Positions 36,948 to 45,380 are shown, counted from the stretch's first letter. The stretch: DNA of 64,000 nucleotides from Nitrospirota bacterium (GCA_029261155.1 JAJDBW010000021.1:43073-107072), one strand, 5' to 3'. The notes: generated by a model from the letters alone, not told the origin. A program made the numbers and translations.

Positions 36948-37985
36948 TTATCCCACCGTTCCCATTTTCGTATCTTCAGATACATAATCAACCAACCCAC
37001 TTTGATATAGAGTCTCTACGGCTTTTTTTAGTTTCTTTAAGCCGAAAGATTCAGGAATATCAATAAAGAGATCTCCGCCAGAGAGACCTCCTACAATCTC
37101 TCCATCTATTTTTTGCAGGAGAGTTTTTGCTTGCTCAACAGTAACATTTTCCCTAAAGTGAATAATTAAACGTGTCCTAGACATGCTCAAACCTGTATCT
37201 GGGTCTGTAGAAAATTTAAGGAAACTTTGTGGGTTTGGATGAAATGACTGTCCTGTGGTATGAGGCAGAAAATCTTTTAGTAGCGTAGAGGAATCAAACT
37301 CTTCAAGCGAAAAAGACTCTATCTGTTGTCTTATAACAGCGTCTGAAAGTTTAATATTTTCTATTTCCCATGCGATCTCCTGATCACATAGAAAAGAATC
37401 ATTAATCCCAAACTTTGAAATCAAACGGAGATTTTTTGCAGTAGCAGCTTCTTTAGGAAAAATGAGAGAAAACCTCAAGCTTGCTTTTCCTTCCATACTA
37501 GGGGGCCATACTCCAACCGAATTACATCCATCCTCTATGCTAATTGAGTCAATAAGATAATATTCATTACCAAACTCATCGACAAGAAAAGTCCGTGGTA
37601 AAAGACCTATGCCAATGGTTCGCCCTCTCATATTTGTAAAAAGAAAGGTTAATTCAAGTCCATCGTCAGAAAGATGATAGGAAAAAATTCTCATCTCAAA
37701 TCCTTCGACGGTAACTTTCTTATCGGGTGGGAAAAGCCATGCTCCTTTGTAATTTGAGCTTTTTACTGAATCAACAGCCATAATCTTCTCCACATGTGTA
37801 GTGGAACCACCGATATCTGGCTGCTCTATTGTCGGAACCTCAAGTACACTTGGCACCGCTGTAAAACCTTTGGAAGGATAGTTTGACTCCTTACCTTTAG
37901 ACAATGAACTCGCCAAAGCTGCTCCGATTATGAGCGTGACGCCCAACAGTATTAGGAATAGAATTTTCTTGTTTATAGAATTCAT
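36948..37985 (-). CDS. Membrane protein whose C-terminus copies the protease pro-domain
   Basis: A 345-residue protein with one N-terminal membrane helix (KILFLILLGVTLIIGAAL). Its last 85 residues (FSTDPDTGLSMSRTRLIIHF, IDGEIVGGL, DLFIDIPES) match the pro-domain of the next protease (FSQDPETGAMMSRTRL, IDGSIIGGL, IIFVDIFDS), but it has no catalytic triad. It may be a separate chaperone, inhibitor or immunity-like partner. The protease TTG start follows its TAA with no gap, so they are translated together. The middle part has no recognised domain. Confidence 0.78.
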   Translation of the reverse strand: MNSINKKILFLILLGVTLIIGAALASSLSKGKESNYPSKGFTAVPSVLEVPTIEQPDIGGSTTHVEKIMAVDSVKSSNYKGAWLFPPDKKVTVEGFEMRIFSYHLSDDGLELTFLFTNMRGRTIGIGLLPRTFLVDEFGNEYYLIDSISIEDGCNSVGVWPPSMEGKASLRFSLIFPKEAATAKNLRLISKFGINDSFLCDQEIAWEIENIKLSDAVIRQQIESFSLEEFDSSTLLKDFLPHTTGQSFHPNPQSFLKFSTDPDTGLSMSRTRLIIHFRENVTVEQAKTLLQKIDGEIVGGLSGGDLFIDIPESFGLKKLKKAVETLYQSGLVDYVSEDTKMGTVG

Positions 37986-38202
37986 AGATTCGTTTTATTT
38001 GCAAATTTAGCCCCATCAAGGTTATAGAATTCCTAAGACCCAAATTCTCCCCCACTTACTCATGAGGTTATTCTACATGGCAAGCAGTCCTTGTCAATCA
38101 AAAAGAGCGACCAGGATGTATCTCCAAAATCTGTTCTCGGTTTTCTCTAAATTTGGCATTTCACCGACCAACCAAATTGCAATGACAAAGCGTGTCTATT
38201 CC

Positions 38203-38976
38203 TCACCCCTCCACCCCTCGCTTTTTAACCTCCGCCTTCACATCCGCGCTCGGATCGGCGACTTTGATCGCGACAATCAGACCCAAGGCCTTGCCCGCTT
38301 CCTGGTCCTGTTGTCCTTTCTTGTAAGTCAGATTGAGAGTCATTAGAGACTTCCCTTCTTCATTGATAAGCCGCGCGTTCATTGACTTGACGCTGGTGGT
38401 GAACTGCGCCCCACCGCCTAAAAATCCAGTTGACTTTGTTTCGGTCCCGAATACGCCGCTGCCCACAAGCACGGCGTCTGCTCCCAATGCAAAGGCGCTT
38501 TTTATCAAATCGTTTTTTGAATAATACTCCGTGCCGTTTTGGTCAGTTTTCGTCTCTACGGCATTTTTTCTGAGATTTTGTTCAATCTCAAAGATACCGA
38601 TTGTTTTTATTCCTTCGCCTTCCAACGTGGTGTTGATGCTGTTGATCATCCCTTCCGTTAGGTGTGGCGTCCCCGTCATCGCGAATCCGCTAACCTGCTG
38701 ACCTGAAACCCTGTTGGATGATAGAACGCCGACTGTTTTGATGCTCTTTACCGCCTCACTGTTTTCGGGAGGGATGTTGGTATCGATATCAGCATCTTCT
38801 ACTGAACTGTAGAGAGATCCGCCTATCCAAAGTACCGACGTACCGGCTGAAAGGGCCATCAATGCCTGTATGCAACCACTCATCGATAAACCGAAAAGAA
38901 AGATAAAAACAACCATGCACGAGCGCGTTTTCTTAGATTTCATCATGTTCTCCATTTTCGTTTTGGCTACTGCCAT
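38203..38976 (-). CDS. Lipoprotein, CsgG/DUF-type, unrecognised
   Basis: A 257-residue frame whose likely start is an internal Met (MMKSKKTRS), followed by a hydrophobic stretch and the lipobox SMSGC. The mature part alternates strands and helices (KTIGIFEIEQNL, ALGADAVLVGSG), resembling periplasmic lipoproteins of the CsgG/GNA1162 type. It overlaps the upstream lipoprotein gene by 10 bases and belongs to the same operon. Role unknown. Confidence 0.7.
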   Translation of the reverse strand: MAVAKTKMENMMKSKKTRSCMVVFIFLFGLSMSGCIQALMALSAGTSVLWIGGSLYSSVEDADIDTNIPPENSEAVKSIKTVGVLSSNRVSGQQVSGFAMTGTPHLTEGMINSINTTLEGEGIKTIGIFEIEQNLRKNAVETKTDQNGTEYYSKNDLIKSAFALGADAVLVGSGVFGTETKSTGFLGGGAQFTTSVKSMNARLINEEGKSLMTLNLTYKKGQQDQEAGKALGLIVAIKVADPSADVKAEVKKRGVEG

Positions 38977-40019
38977 ATTAAGGTGCCGGTCAAAGCTATG
39001 GGGCCTGTGTCGATGTTCAAACCGGTACTGACGCTTGTAAGGGTGAGTGGGGTGTTGTTGAACGTGATCGTTTTGGCGCTTAGGTCAATTGACACCATGT
39101 CGCATGGAGGTGATATTGCGCTCCCGCAACTGTGCGAATAGGACACAGTTTCAATGACCAGGGAGGTCCCGGTGCCGGAGGCGGTTTGAGATGTGAAAGT
39201 AATGCCAAGCGCCTCTCCCACGATACTGACAATGAGCATGTCTTTGTTCAGTTCAAGAAGGTTATCTCCGTTGTTAGACCACGTCAGTAATGCCACAACG
39301 CCAAGGCCGGGTAGGCCCGTTGTCGTATCTCCCGAACGACTGTTAAAGTCGGGGTTAAAACCGGTACTGACCACATCGGTACTCGGGCCAGTGATACTCA
39401 AGGTTCCGAATTGACCTGTACTGCCGCCCAAGGTATCGCGCAGATGAGACTGCGCGGTTGCTGTAGGAATCAGATTCGGTGCCGCGCCGAGTGTGGCCGT
39501 TAAATCGGAAACCACTTTCAATACATTGGCGTCTTTTTCAAACACCGAAATGGATACGTTGAAGTTGATTGTCCGGCCAGCCGCCATGTTAGAGATTTCG
39601 GTCGTAATCCGAATGCCATTGCCCGGATTGTTATCCGCATCCAGCGTTTGCACAAAACGGATGATATTGGTGACTTGGGGATTTATCTCGTCAACCGCAC
39701 CGGGGACAAGATCAATGGGGGTCAAGACCGTTTTTCCGGTCGCGGTGCCGAGTAAGATATCGCCGATAAAAAAACTGACGACTTCCCCGTCAACATAGTT
39801 GAAGGTGCCGCTTACGTCGGTAAACCCGGATTGTGTCGCTGTCTTAAAACGAAGACCTTCGACGGCGGAATCAATGAAAACTCCGTTTTGTACGGTTGCG
39901 GGAGGGGTGTCGGCGGTCGTCTCACTGCCGCCGCCATCTCCACCTCCGCCACACCCGATCAATATCGCGGCAAGCAGTATAAAAAAATAATTCTTCCATG
40001 TTTTACGGTATGTACCCAT
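38967..40019 (-). CDS. Glycine-lipobox surface lipoprotein
   Basis: The preferred start is the ATG at 40019 (MGTYRKTWKNYF), giving a signal with ILIGCGGGG as lipobox; the frame is open to 40043. The first part (DSAVEGLRFKTATQSGFTD, then GTFNYVDGEVVSFFIGD) is the short beta-rich unit common at the N-terminus of large surface proteins in Gram-negative bacteria. The rest has no named domain. It is upstream of the 257-residue lipoprotein gene, which it overlaps. Confidence 0.75.
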   Translation of the reverse strand: MGTYRKTWKNYFFILLAAILIGCGGGGDGGGSETTADTPPATVQNGVFIDSAVEGLRFKTATQSGFTDVSGTFNYVDGEVVSFFIGDILLGTATGKTVLTPIDLVPGAVDEINPQVTNIIRFVQTLDADNNPGNGIRITTEISNMAAGRTINFNVSISVFEKDANVLKVVSDLTATLGAAPNLIPTATAQSHLRDTLGGSTGQFGTLSITGPSTDVVSTGFNPDFNSRSGDTTTGLPGLGVVALLTWSNNGDNLLELNKDMLIVSIVGEALGITFTSQTASGTGTSLVIETVSYSHSCGSAISPPCDMVSIDLSAKTITFNNTPLTLTSVSTGLNIDTGPIALTGTLIWQ

Positions 40020-40073
40020 TATGAATCTCCTCTCTCTTGACATTGTTTCTTTTAAAAGTAGTCTGAAACGACA

Positions 40074-40100
40074 GTAGCCTTTCTTTACAAAGCGGAGCTA
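40074..40100. repeat. 27-base imperfect palindrome, left of small recombinase
   Basis: Arms GTAGCCTTTCTTT and AAAGCGGAGCTA lie around a central AC (40087-40088). The partner at 40968-40994 is alike at 23 of 27 positions but has GT in the centre, so the cores point in opposite directions. Likely sites of the recombinase between them. Confidence 0.6.
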
Positions 40101-40131
40101 ACCCGTTTTAAAAAGGAGGCCACTATGAAAA

Positions 40132-40902
40132 ATGTCGAAAAAAAAGAAGAAAGTCGTGGCCTATTGCCGCGTATCTACCCTGGAGCAAAAGAAAAATGGT
40201 TATGGAATCGATATTCAGATCCGAGACGCGACGCTCTGTTCAGAGCGGCATGGCGTGTTGATTGAGAAGTTCTATACGGACGAAGGAGAGAGCGGAGTAA
40301 AAGAAAAACGGCCAGCGTTAAAACGGTTAATGAGAGATTGCAAAGCGGGAAGGATCAAAATTGTGATCCTCCCTTCCTTGGACCGGCTCTCCCGTGAGGT
40401 CCGTATCGCGGAGAATCTTTTTTACGATTTCAAACGGCTTGGTGTAAGGGTGTTGATCGCCGACATGCCTCAATACAACGGTGAACGGAAAGACATTATG
40501 ATGCGCCAGATTCTTGAGGCGGTTGCTGAAGAGAACAGAAGAGAGATCATCGACCGTTTATTCAAAGGCCGTCAGGAGCGGGTGAGACGGGGGTATTCAC
40601 CGGGCGGCAACCTGCCCTATGGCTATGTGAGAGAAGACAAGATGATTATCATTGACCCGCGTGAGGCGGAGATTATAAAGAAGATCTATGCTTTGGACAG
40701 AGAAGGAGCAACCGGTGCCGCGATTGCGGAAGGACTCAATAACGACGGCTACCGCATGAGGAACAACCGTCCTTGGACGCAACGGCAGGTCTGCCGGATT
40801 CTTCATCGGGAATCCTTGTATCGGCAAGGGATTGTACGTTATGGAAGTATCACGGGAACTAACCCCGGACTGGCGATTCTTGAAGGAGAAGCGGCGGCGT
40901 GA
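40132..40902 (+). CDS. Serine recombinase (resolvase plus recombinase domain)
   Basis: A 256-residue recombinase. The catalytic Ser lies in AYCRVSTLEQ (about residue 15), with the conserved DRLSREVRIAENL helix and a recombinase domain with GGNLPYGY. It is much shorter than element integrases, since no zinc ribbon or coiled coil follows. The ATG used here (40132) is 12 bases from AAGGAGG, whereas an ATG at 40125, better placed, is out of frame. A one-base change in a seven-A run (40138-40144) would join the two. It is flanked by two 27-base palindromes and followed by a terminator. Confidence 0.85.
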   Translation: MSKKKKKVVAYCRVSTLEQKKNGYGIDIQIRDATLCSERHGVLIEKFYTDEGESGVKEKRPALKRLMRDCKAGRIKIVILPSLDRLSREVRIAENLFYDFKRLGVRVLIADMPQYNGERKDIMMRQILEAVAEENRREIIDRLFKGRQERVRRGYSPGGNLPYGYVREDKMIIIDPREAEIIKKIYALDREGATGAAIAEGLNNDGYRMRNNRPWTQRQVCRILHRESLYRQGIVRYGSITGTNPGLAILEGEAAA

Positions 40903-40905
40903 GGC

Positions 40906-40940
40906 ACAAAAAAACCGGAACATTTGGGTTCCGGCTTTTC
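40906..40940. terminator. Bidirectional terminator after the small recombinase
   Basis: CCGGAAC (40915-40921) and GTTCCGG (40928-40934) pair around six bases. A CTTTTC tail serves the plus strand and an A-run before it serves the minus strand. Confidence 0.7.
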
Positions 40941-40967
40941 CCGTTTGTTAATAGGGATTTTGATCAT

Positions 40968-40994
40968 GTAGCTTTGCTTTGTAAAGCGGAGCTA
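40968..40994. repeat. 27-base imperfect palindrome, right of small recombinase
   Basis: Arms GTAGCTTTGCTTT and AAAGCGGAGCTA around a central GT (40981-40982); related to 40074-40100 as described there. Confidence 0.6.
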
Positions 40995-41089
40995 CAGACA
41001 ATTGAGCCTTTATTTATCACAAAATATGGAGAAAAAGCAAAGGGAATTTTCCGGTGTCTCGTCGTTTCGTTGACAGGTTGATATCCGCT

Positions 41090-41356
41090 TTATATTTCTA
41101 TTATAGGTATGCTGAAAACTGGTTTCCTTCCCGTATCAGTGACATTTGAATCACACCAATTAATAGAACCTTTCACTTGAAAACCGATAAAATCCAATGC
41201 CTTTTTACTTAAACAATCTTGAAAACGATAGTAGCTACCGTCTTTTACCTCGAAATCAATACTTTTGCCGTGGTGATTAAGTATTTGGAGTTTAGGGTAT
41301 TTCCAGATATACTCGGCCAGCAAATATAAAACTCTAATTACTGCCTGTGCTCGCAA
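41090..41356 (-). CDS. Small protein, unrecognised
   Basis: An 88-residue AT-rich frame with no signal peptide and no named domain. It reads like a folded small protein (ALDFIGFQVKGSINWCDSN) but has no clear ribosome site. It is divergent from the ZorA-like gene, 39 bases away, and might be a regulator or leftover. Low certainty. Confidence 0.35.
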   Translation of the reverse strand: MRAQAVIRVLYLLAEYIWKYPKLQILNHHGKSIDFEVKDGSYYRFQDCLSKKALDFIGFQVKGSINWCDSNVTDTGRKPVFSIPIIEI

Positions 41357-41395
41357 TATTCTCTCAATGGAACCATAACAGGCTATAGGTTAAAT

Positions 41396-42529
41396 TTGGA
41401 TATAATTGCCTTCAACACCACTAATGACAAAATTATAACTAGCTCAGTAGTAATAATGATCTTGTTAGCTGTTTATGACTACGGGACTTTCAGGGGAGGA
41501 AAGCATAGGGACTTTAAGTCTTCAATTGTAAGTATAGGTGTATTCGGAACTTTCTTCGGAATATATATCGGGTTAAAAGGCTTTGACACTACAGATATTC
41601 GGGGCAGTGTCCCTACTCTTTTGGAAGGACTAAAGCTTGCGTTTATTACCTCACTTTGGGGAATGGGAATATCCCTTGTTTTAACAATTCTACAGAAAAT
41701 TTTTACAGGTGCGTCTGGTGTGCCTGAAGATGAAAACAGCTTACTAGAAAGCATTGATTATAAGTTGTCAGCTTTAGGAGTTGTAGGTAAGAATGCCGTT
41801 TCGACAGTTGAGCAACTAAAAAACTTCAGAATGGAAGTCAGGGATGAGCAGTTAAAAAACAGAACCTTTATTGAGGAAAATTTTACAAAAACTAATGAAT
41901 CATTAGAGAAGGCAATTGAGGCATTGGCCCATGGCGCAACAAGCGAGATAGTTGAGGCACTGGAAAAAGTTATTCGAGATTTCAACCAAAATCTCACGGA
42001 ACAATTCGGAGAAAACTTTAAGGAGCTTAATCAAGCCGTACACAAATTAGTTGAATGGCAAAACAATTATAAAATTCAAGTCGAACAGAACCAGGTTTTA
42101 TTGAGCGAAATATCTGATTCGTTGAATAATACTAAAGACACATTAGCTGAAATATCATCTAGAAATAGTGAGGTAATAAAAGTTTACCAAGATTTAAAAG
42201 ATGTTTTGAATACGCAAGAAGGGCAATTAAGCCGATCCAAGCAGTATATGGAAGCTCAAGAAGATTTGATTGAAAATCTATCTAAAACGTTCAAGAACCT
42301 AGAGGAGAGTCTTAACGGGATATCGACAAGAACTGAACAATTTTCAAGTCAGATTGAAGGAAGCATCACTACCCAATCAGAAACGTTAAAGAAATTAACT
42401 CAAGAATTAAGTACAGAGCTTCCAAGAGCTATGTCAGAACTTGAAACTAACCTAACCGGATTGACCAAGCAATTCCATAAAGATTATCAACTATTTTTAG
42501 ACAAAGTTGCCGATCTACTTCCAAAATAA
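41396..42529 (+). CDS. ZorA-like MotA/ExbB-family proton channel subunit
   Basis: A 377-residue membrane protein with three clear hydrophobic segments in the first 105 residues (IITSSVVIMILLAVYDYG, VSIGVFGTFFGIYIGL, LAFITSLWGMGISLVLTIL) and a long helical tail (about 120-377) of coiled-coil character. This is the layout of ZorA, where the tail reaches into the cytoplasm. It starts at TTG 41396. It is followed at once by a ZorB-like and an HNH gene. In Zorya systems ZorA and ZorB form a proton-driven motor that detects phage attack. Confidence 0.82.
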   Translation: MDIIAFNTTNDKIITSSVVIMILLAVYDYGTFRGGKHRDFKSSIVSIGVFGTFFGIYIGLKGFDTTDIRGSVPTLLEGLKLAFITSLWGMGISLVLTILQKIFTGASGVPEDENSLLESIDYKLSALGVVGKNAVSTVEQLKNFRMEVRDEQLKNRTFIEENFTKTNESLEKAIEALAHGATSEIVEALEKVIRDFNQNLTEQFGENFKELNQAVHKLVEWQNNYKIQVEQNQVLLSEISDSLNNTKDTLAEISSRNSEVIKVYQDLKDVLNTQEGQLSRSKQYMEAQEDLIENLSKTFKNLEESLNGISTRTEQFSSQIEGSITTQSETLKKLTQELSTELPRAMSELETNLTGLTKQFHKDYQLFLDKVADLLPK

Positions 42530-42542
42530 ATAGGCACTTTCA

Positions 42543-43226
42543 ATGCAAACAAACAAAGAATGGATCAGCATATCAGATATGATGGCAGGTCTGATGATGG
42601 TATTTTTGTTCATTGCTATTGCCTTTATGCTTAATGCAGAAGAAGAAAAGAAGGCTATTGAGGAAATTGCTCTCACATATGAGGAGGGAAAGAAGAGTTT
42701 AAATAAAGATCTTCATGAGGAATTTGACGAAGATATTATACGTTGGGGGGGAGAAATACTTTCGGACAATACTATTAGATTTAAAGAACCAGAGGTTTTG
42801 TTCTCTCGTAATAGTTCCAACATAAAAGAAAAGTTCAAAGAGATATTGGATGACTTTTTCCCGAGATATATAGCCATATTATTCAATGAAAAATATAAGG
42901 AAGATATAGATGAAGTTAGAATAGAAGGGCATACATCTAGTATTTGGAGGCTTGATTCTAGCCCAGAGGTTGCCTATTTGGAAAATGCGAAATTATCACA
43001 GGATAGATCGTTGAGCGTGCTGAATTATGTATATCTGTTGGAATCGATGGAAGATAAAAGAGAGTGGCTGTCAGGGGTTCTTAGAGCTAACGGATTGTCA
43101 TATGCTAAGCGTATATATAAGGATGGACAGGAGGATTTTACTCGTTCGAGGCGAGTTGAGTTTAGAGTTCTGACAAAGGCAGAAGAAAAAATATACACAA
43201 TTCTTAATCGAGCTAAACGCTCTTAA
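42543..43226 (+). CDS. ZorB-like OmpA/MotB-family protein
   Basis: A 227-residue protein with one membrane helix near the N-terminus (ISDMMAGLMMVFLFIAIAF); its Asp12 fits the proton-carrying residue of the MotB/ZorB family. A C-terminal OmpA-like domain (about 100-215; VRIEGHTSSIWRL, LSQDRSLSVLNYV) binds peptidoglycan. The gene is 13 bases after ZorA, and its TAA overlaps the ATG of the HNH gene (TAATG). All three are AT-rich. Classified with ZorB by layout and motif, not by a search. Confidence 0.85.
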   Translation: MQTNKEWISISDMMAGLMMVFLFIAIAFMLNAEEEKKAIEEIALTYEEGKKSLNKDLHEEFDEDIIRWGGEILSDNTIRFKEPEVLFSRNSSNIKEKFKEILDDFFPRYIAILFNEKYKEDIDEVRIEGHTSSIWRLDSSPEVAYLENAKLSQDRSLSVLNYVYLLESMEDKREWLSGVLRANGLSYAKRIYKDGQEDFTRSRRVEFRVLTKAEEKIYTILNRAKRS

Positions 43227-44104
43227 TGAAGCTAACAAGGTTTATAGAACTTGAAAAAGCAATACGTCTTTTTGGGGCAAATAAATCAGTTCAACAGTTA
43301 GCCAAGGAGCTAGAAACTGGAAAGATAGATGCAGACTTCTCTAACCTTATTTGCGGCGAAACAGGAATTTACCTCATTAGAGAGGATGGGTTACTTACCA
43401 GAGTTATCGTGCACATTGTAGATATAAATATTAAGGGTGGTTATTTTGGGAAGGATGCAAGAAGGCTTGTAAAATCTAAGATGTATGATGATTCTAGATT
43501 GTTAAAGAAAATCCATAAATATCATTTGGTGAATTGCAGCACTCTACAAACAGCGAAAGATAAAGGTTGGAGCGAAAAGTTTAAAATGAGTCAGCGTCAG
43601 GATGGAAAATTTTTTTATAGATTTATACAAGACGACCATATTCACACAACAAATGATTCCCAAAAGCTGGTTGTCTGCGGGAATTGTTTGAAGGAGATAA
43701 ATCTACTTAATGAATCTAAAGAAACCTATGAAAAAACACAATTCTCCCCAAGCATTTTTTTCTCAGAGGAATTCCAAAATAATTGGCTTCCATCAAGTAG
43801 TAATAATCACTATGCGCGAGACAGTGTCCCAAATATGTACTCAAAGGATTGGGATAAAATATCACTTGGGTATAAAGAAAGAATGGGATTTATCTGTGAA
43901 GGGGAAAACTGCTCCTACAGAAACTTAAATACACCAGAGTTAAAAAAATATTTAAATTGCCATCATGTCAACATGGATAAAGCAAATAGTAAGTACTCAA
44001 ACCTAAAAGCTCTTTGCATTTTATGCCATGCGAACCAACCTAACCATGGGCATTTAAAATCCAGCAACGAATATAAAAAATATAAAAAAATAATTAATGT
44101 ATGA
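43226..44104 (+). CDS. HNH nuclease, probable Zorya effector
   Basis: A 292-residue cytosolic protein. The C-terminal HNH site lies near residues 240-270 (CHHVNMDKANSKYSNLKAL, then CILCHANQPNHGH), and extra CxxC pairs (CGNCLKE near 153 and CEGENC) may bind zinc. The N-terminal 150 residues have no named domain. In type II Zorya the third gene, zorE, encodes an HNH-type nuclease; gene order and overlap fit, but ZorE identity needs a profile search. It would cut or nick phage DNA. Confidence 0.78.
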   Translation: MKLTRFIELEKAIRLFGANKSVQQLAKELETGKIDADFSNLICGETGIYLIREDGLLTRVIVHIVDINIKGGYFGKDARRLVKSKMYDDSRLLKKIHKYHLVNCSTLQTAKDKGWSEKFKMSQRQDGKFFYRFIQDDHIHTTNDSQKLVVCGNCLKEINLLNESKETYEKTQFSPSIFFSEEFQNNWLPSSSNNHYARDSVPNMYSKDWDKISLGYKERMGFICEGENCSYRNLNTPELKKYLNCHHVNMDKANSKYSNLKALCILCHANQPNHGHLKSSNEYKKYKKIINV

Positions 44105-44477
44105 AATGTTTTAGGAATACCATCTCAATTTTCACCATTTAAACCTTCTTTTTATCTTGATCCTTTGTAGGTGCATTCGATAAATTATCGTCTCACCCAA
44201 AAGTGAAGAATGTTAAAATGTATCAAATACAACTCGATTAAAAACTCCACCGGCCGGAACTGTTGACGTAAAGACAGTTGGTCCATGTAAGGACAAAGCC
44301 CTGCACAAAAACCCAAGGGACTGTTCTCCGGTCCTTCGCCTTCCTCCTTCAACAACTCTACCATTCGTCCTTCTCTACAAGCCTCCCGTAAGCTGATCTT
44401 CATATGAAGATCGATCAAGAAGATATTGACGACTCCCCTGACCTACTCCAAAAAAGAGAGGAACCTGTCCCTTCGCA
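44105..44477. other. Intergenic region, degenerate copy of a small gene
   Basis: About 370 bases between the HNH gene and the toxin-antitoxin promoter. It holds the first repeat copy at 44382-44450, with a 25-codon frame (MKIDQEDIDD) that starts like the 63-residue gene at 45189 and then shifts. No complete gene supported. Confidence 0.5.
44382..44450. repeat. Direct repeat copy 1 with perfect palindrome
   Basis: Contains GATCTTCATATGAAGATC (44395-44412), an 18-base perfect palindrome with ATGs on both strands. The flanking CTCCCGTAAGCT and CAAGAAGA segments recur at 45168-45235, on the other side of the toxin-antitoxin pair. Confidence 0.7.
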
Positions 44478-44534
44478 TTGACATGAAATACCGTGTGGTA
44501 TAGTATATGAATATACAAATATATGAATATACAA
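44478..44534 (+). promoter_or_regulatory. Toxin-antitoxin promoter and operator
   Basis: TTGACA (44478-44483), 17 bases, TAGTAT (44501-44506). Two copies of ATATGAATATACAA (44505-44518 and 44521-44534), 16 bases apart, cover the likely start point and are a probable antitoxin operator. Confidence 0.7.
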
Positions 44535-44561
44535 CAAACACATTTAAAAGGAGGATTACCA

Positions 44562-44837
44562 ATGCCAGCAGTAAAACTCGGCGTAAGCCGCCAAGTGGTC
44601 ATACCTCGCAAAATTCACGATCAATTGGGACTTACTTCCGGCGATTATCTTGAAGTGGAGGTCAAAAAAGGGCAGATCGTACTGACCCCGAAGACCCTTG
44701 TTGAAAAAGGAATTGCCGAAGGTTTGGAGGATATAAAAAAAGGACGGGTTTCCGGTCCTTTTACTTCGGCGGATGAGGTCATCGGTCATCTTCGGGGCGG
44801 AGCGAAAAAAGATAAAAAGAATCCTAAAAAGCGATGA
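44562..44837 (+). CDS. AbrB/MazE-type antitoxin
   Basis: The start is the ATG at 44562, seven bases after AGGAGG; the earlier in-frame ATG at 44523 is poorer. The 91-residue product begins with a SpoVT/AbrB DNA-binding fold (LGVSRQVVIPRKIHDQLGL, then GDYLEVEVKKGQIVLTP) and ends in a flexible basic tail that usually covers the toxin. It overlaps the toxin gene by four bases (ATGA). The repeated operator upstream suggests autorepression. Confidence 0.88.
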   Translation: MPAVKLGVSRQVVIPRKIHDQLGLTSGDYLEVEVKKGQIVLTPKTLVEKGIAEGLEDIKKGRVSGPFTSADEVIGHLRGGAKKDKKNPKKR

Positions 44838-45079
44838 AGGTCTATACCACTGCCCGCTTTGATAAAAGCTATGCCAAGGCTCCTGTCCGTATCCAGCGAC
44901 TTATTGATAAGCAGATTCGATTTTTGGCCGATAATCTCCATCACCCGTCTCTCCACGCAAAAAAATATGATGCAAGCGGCGACATATGGCAAGCGCGGGT
45001 TGACGGTTCGTGGCGCTTCTATTTCCAAATCGTGGATGATGCGTATTATCTTATCAATGTCATGGCCCATCCGAAATAA
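44834..45079 (+). CDS. RelE/ParE-family toxin
   Basis: An 81-residue protein of the RelE/ParE fold (FDKSYAKAPVRIQRLIDKQI, then DIWQARVDGSWRFYF). RelE members cut mRNA on the ribosome and ParE members poison gyrase; the key residues here do not decide between them. It is made together with the AbrB-type antitoxin, an uncommon but known partner type for this toxin fold. The pair lies between two copies of a direct repeat and may stabilise the element. Confidence 0.85.
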   Translation: MKVYTTARFDKSYAKAPVRIQRLIDKQIRFLADNLHHPSLHAKKYDASGDIWQARVDGSWRFYFQIVDDAYYLINVMAHPK

Positions 45080-45167
45080 CTTTGGATTATATAACGGCCT
45101 GAACGCAACCTCGTTCCTTTAGTCTTGCCTTCTTCGGAAACCCTCCCCTTCTTCCTTATCTGCACAT

Positions 45168-45235
45168 CTCCCGTAAGCTGATCTTCATATGAAGATCGAC
45201 CAAGAAGACCTTGATGACTTCCGACCTACTCCAAA
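45168..45235. repeat. Direct repeat copy 2 with perfect palindrome
   Basis: Second copy of the segment at 44382-44450, with GATCTTCATATGAAGATC at 45180-45197. The plus-strand ATG in it starts the 63-residue frame at 45189. Confidence 0.7.
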
Positions 45236-45380
45236 AGAAAAAGAGGAGGAAAAAGAGCTAACGATTTGTGACCTCTATCCTGAATTGACTAAAGAACAAC
45301 AAGAAGAAGCAGACTACATTCTTGGCCGCTACGTTGCCATTATCCAAGAGATTCTTGAGGAGTCAGAAGACAGCTTATAG
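45189..45380 (+). CDS. Small acidic protein, unrecognised
   Basis: A 63-residue, strongly acidic frame (MKIDQEDLDD, then KEKEEEKELTICDLYPELT and ADYILGRYVAIIQEI). No ribosome site is seen because the start sits in a palindrome. A second, broken copy of its start precedes the toxin-antitoxin pair, which supports a real gene that was partly duplicated. It could serve as an antitoxin-like or regulatory partner of the recombinase 100 bases downstream. Confidence 0.45.
   Translation: MKIDQEDLDDFRPTPKEKEEEKELTICDLYPELTKEQQEEADYILGRYVAIIQEILEESEDSL

Noticed and set aside
41396..44104. Flagellar MotAB or TonB-ExbBD system
   Set aside because: An HNH gene follows, the first protein has a long coiled tail, and no flagellar or TonB genes are near.
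44185..44418. 77-codon minus-strand ORF starting in the palindrome
   Set aside because: It shares its start with the repeat, the second copy stops after ten codons, and no domain is seen.
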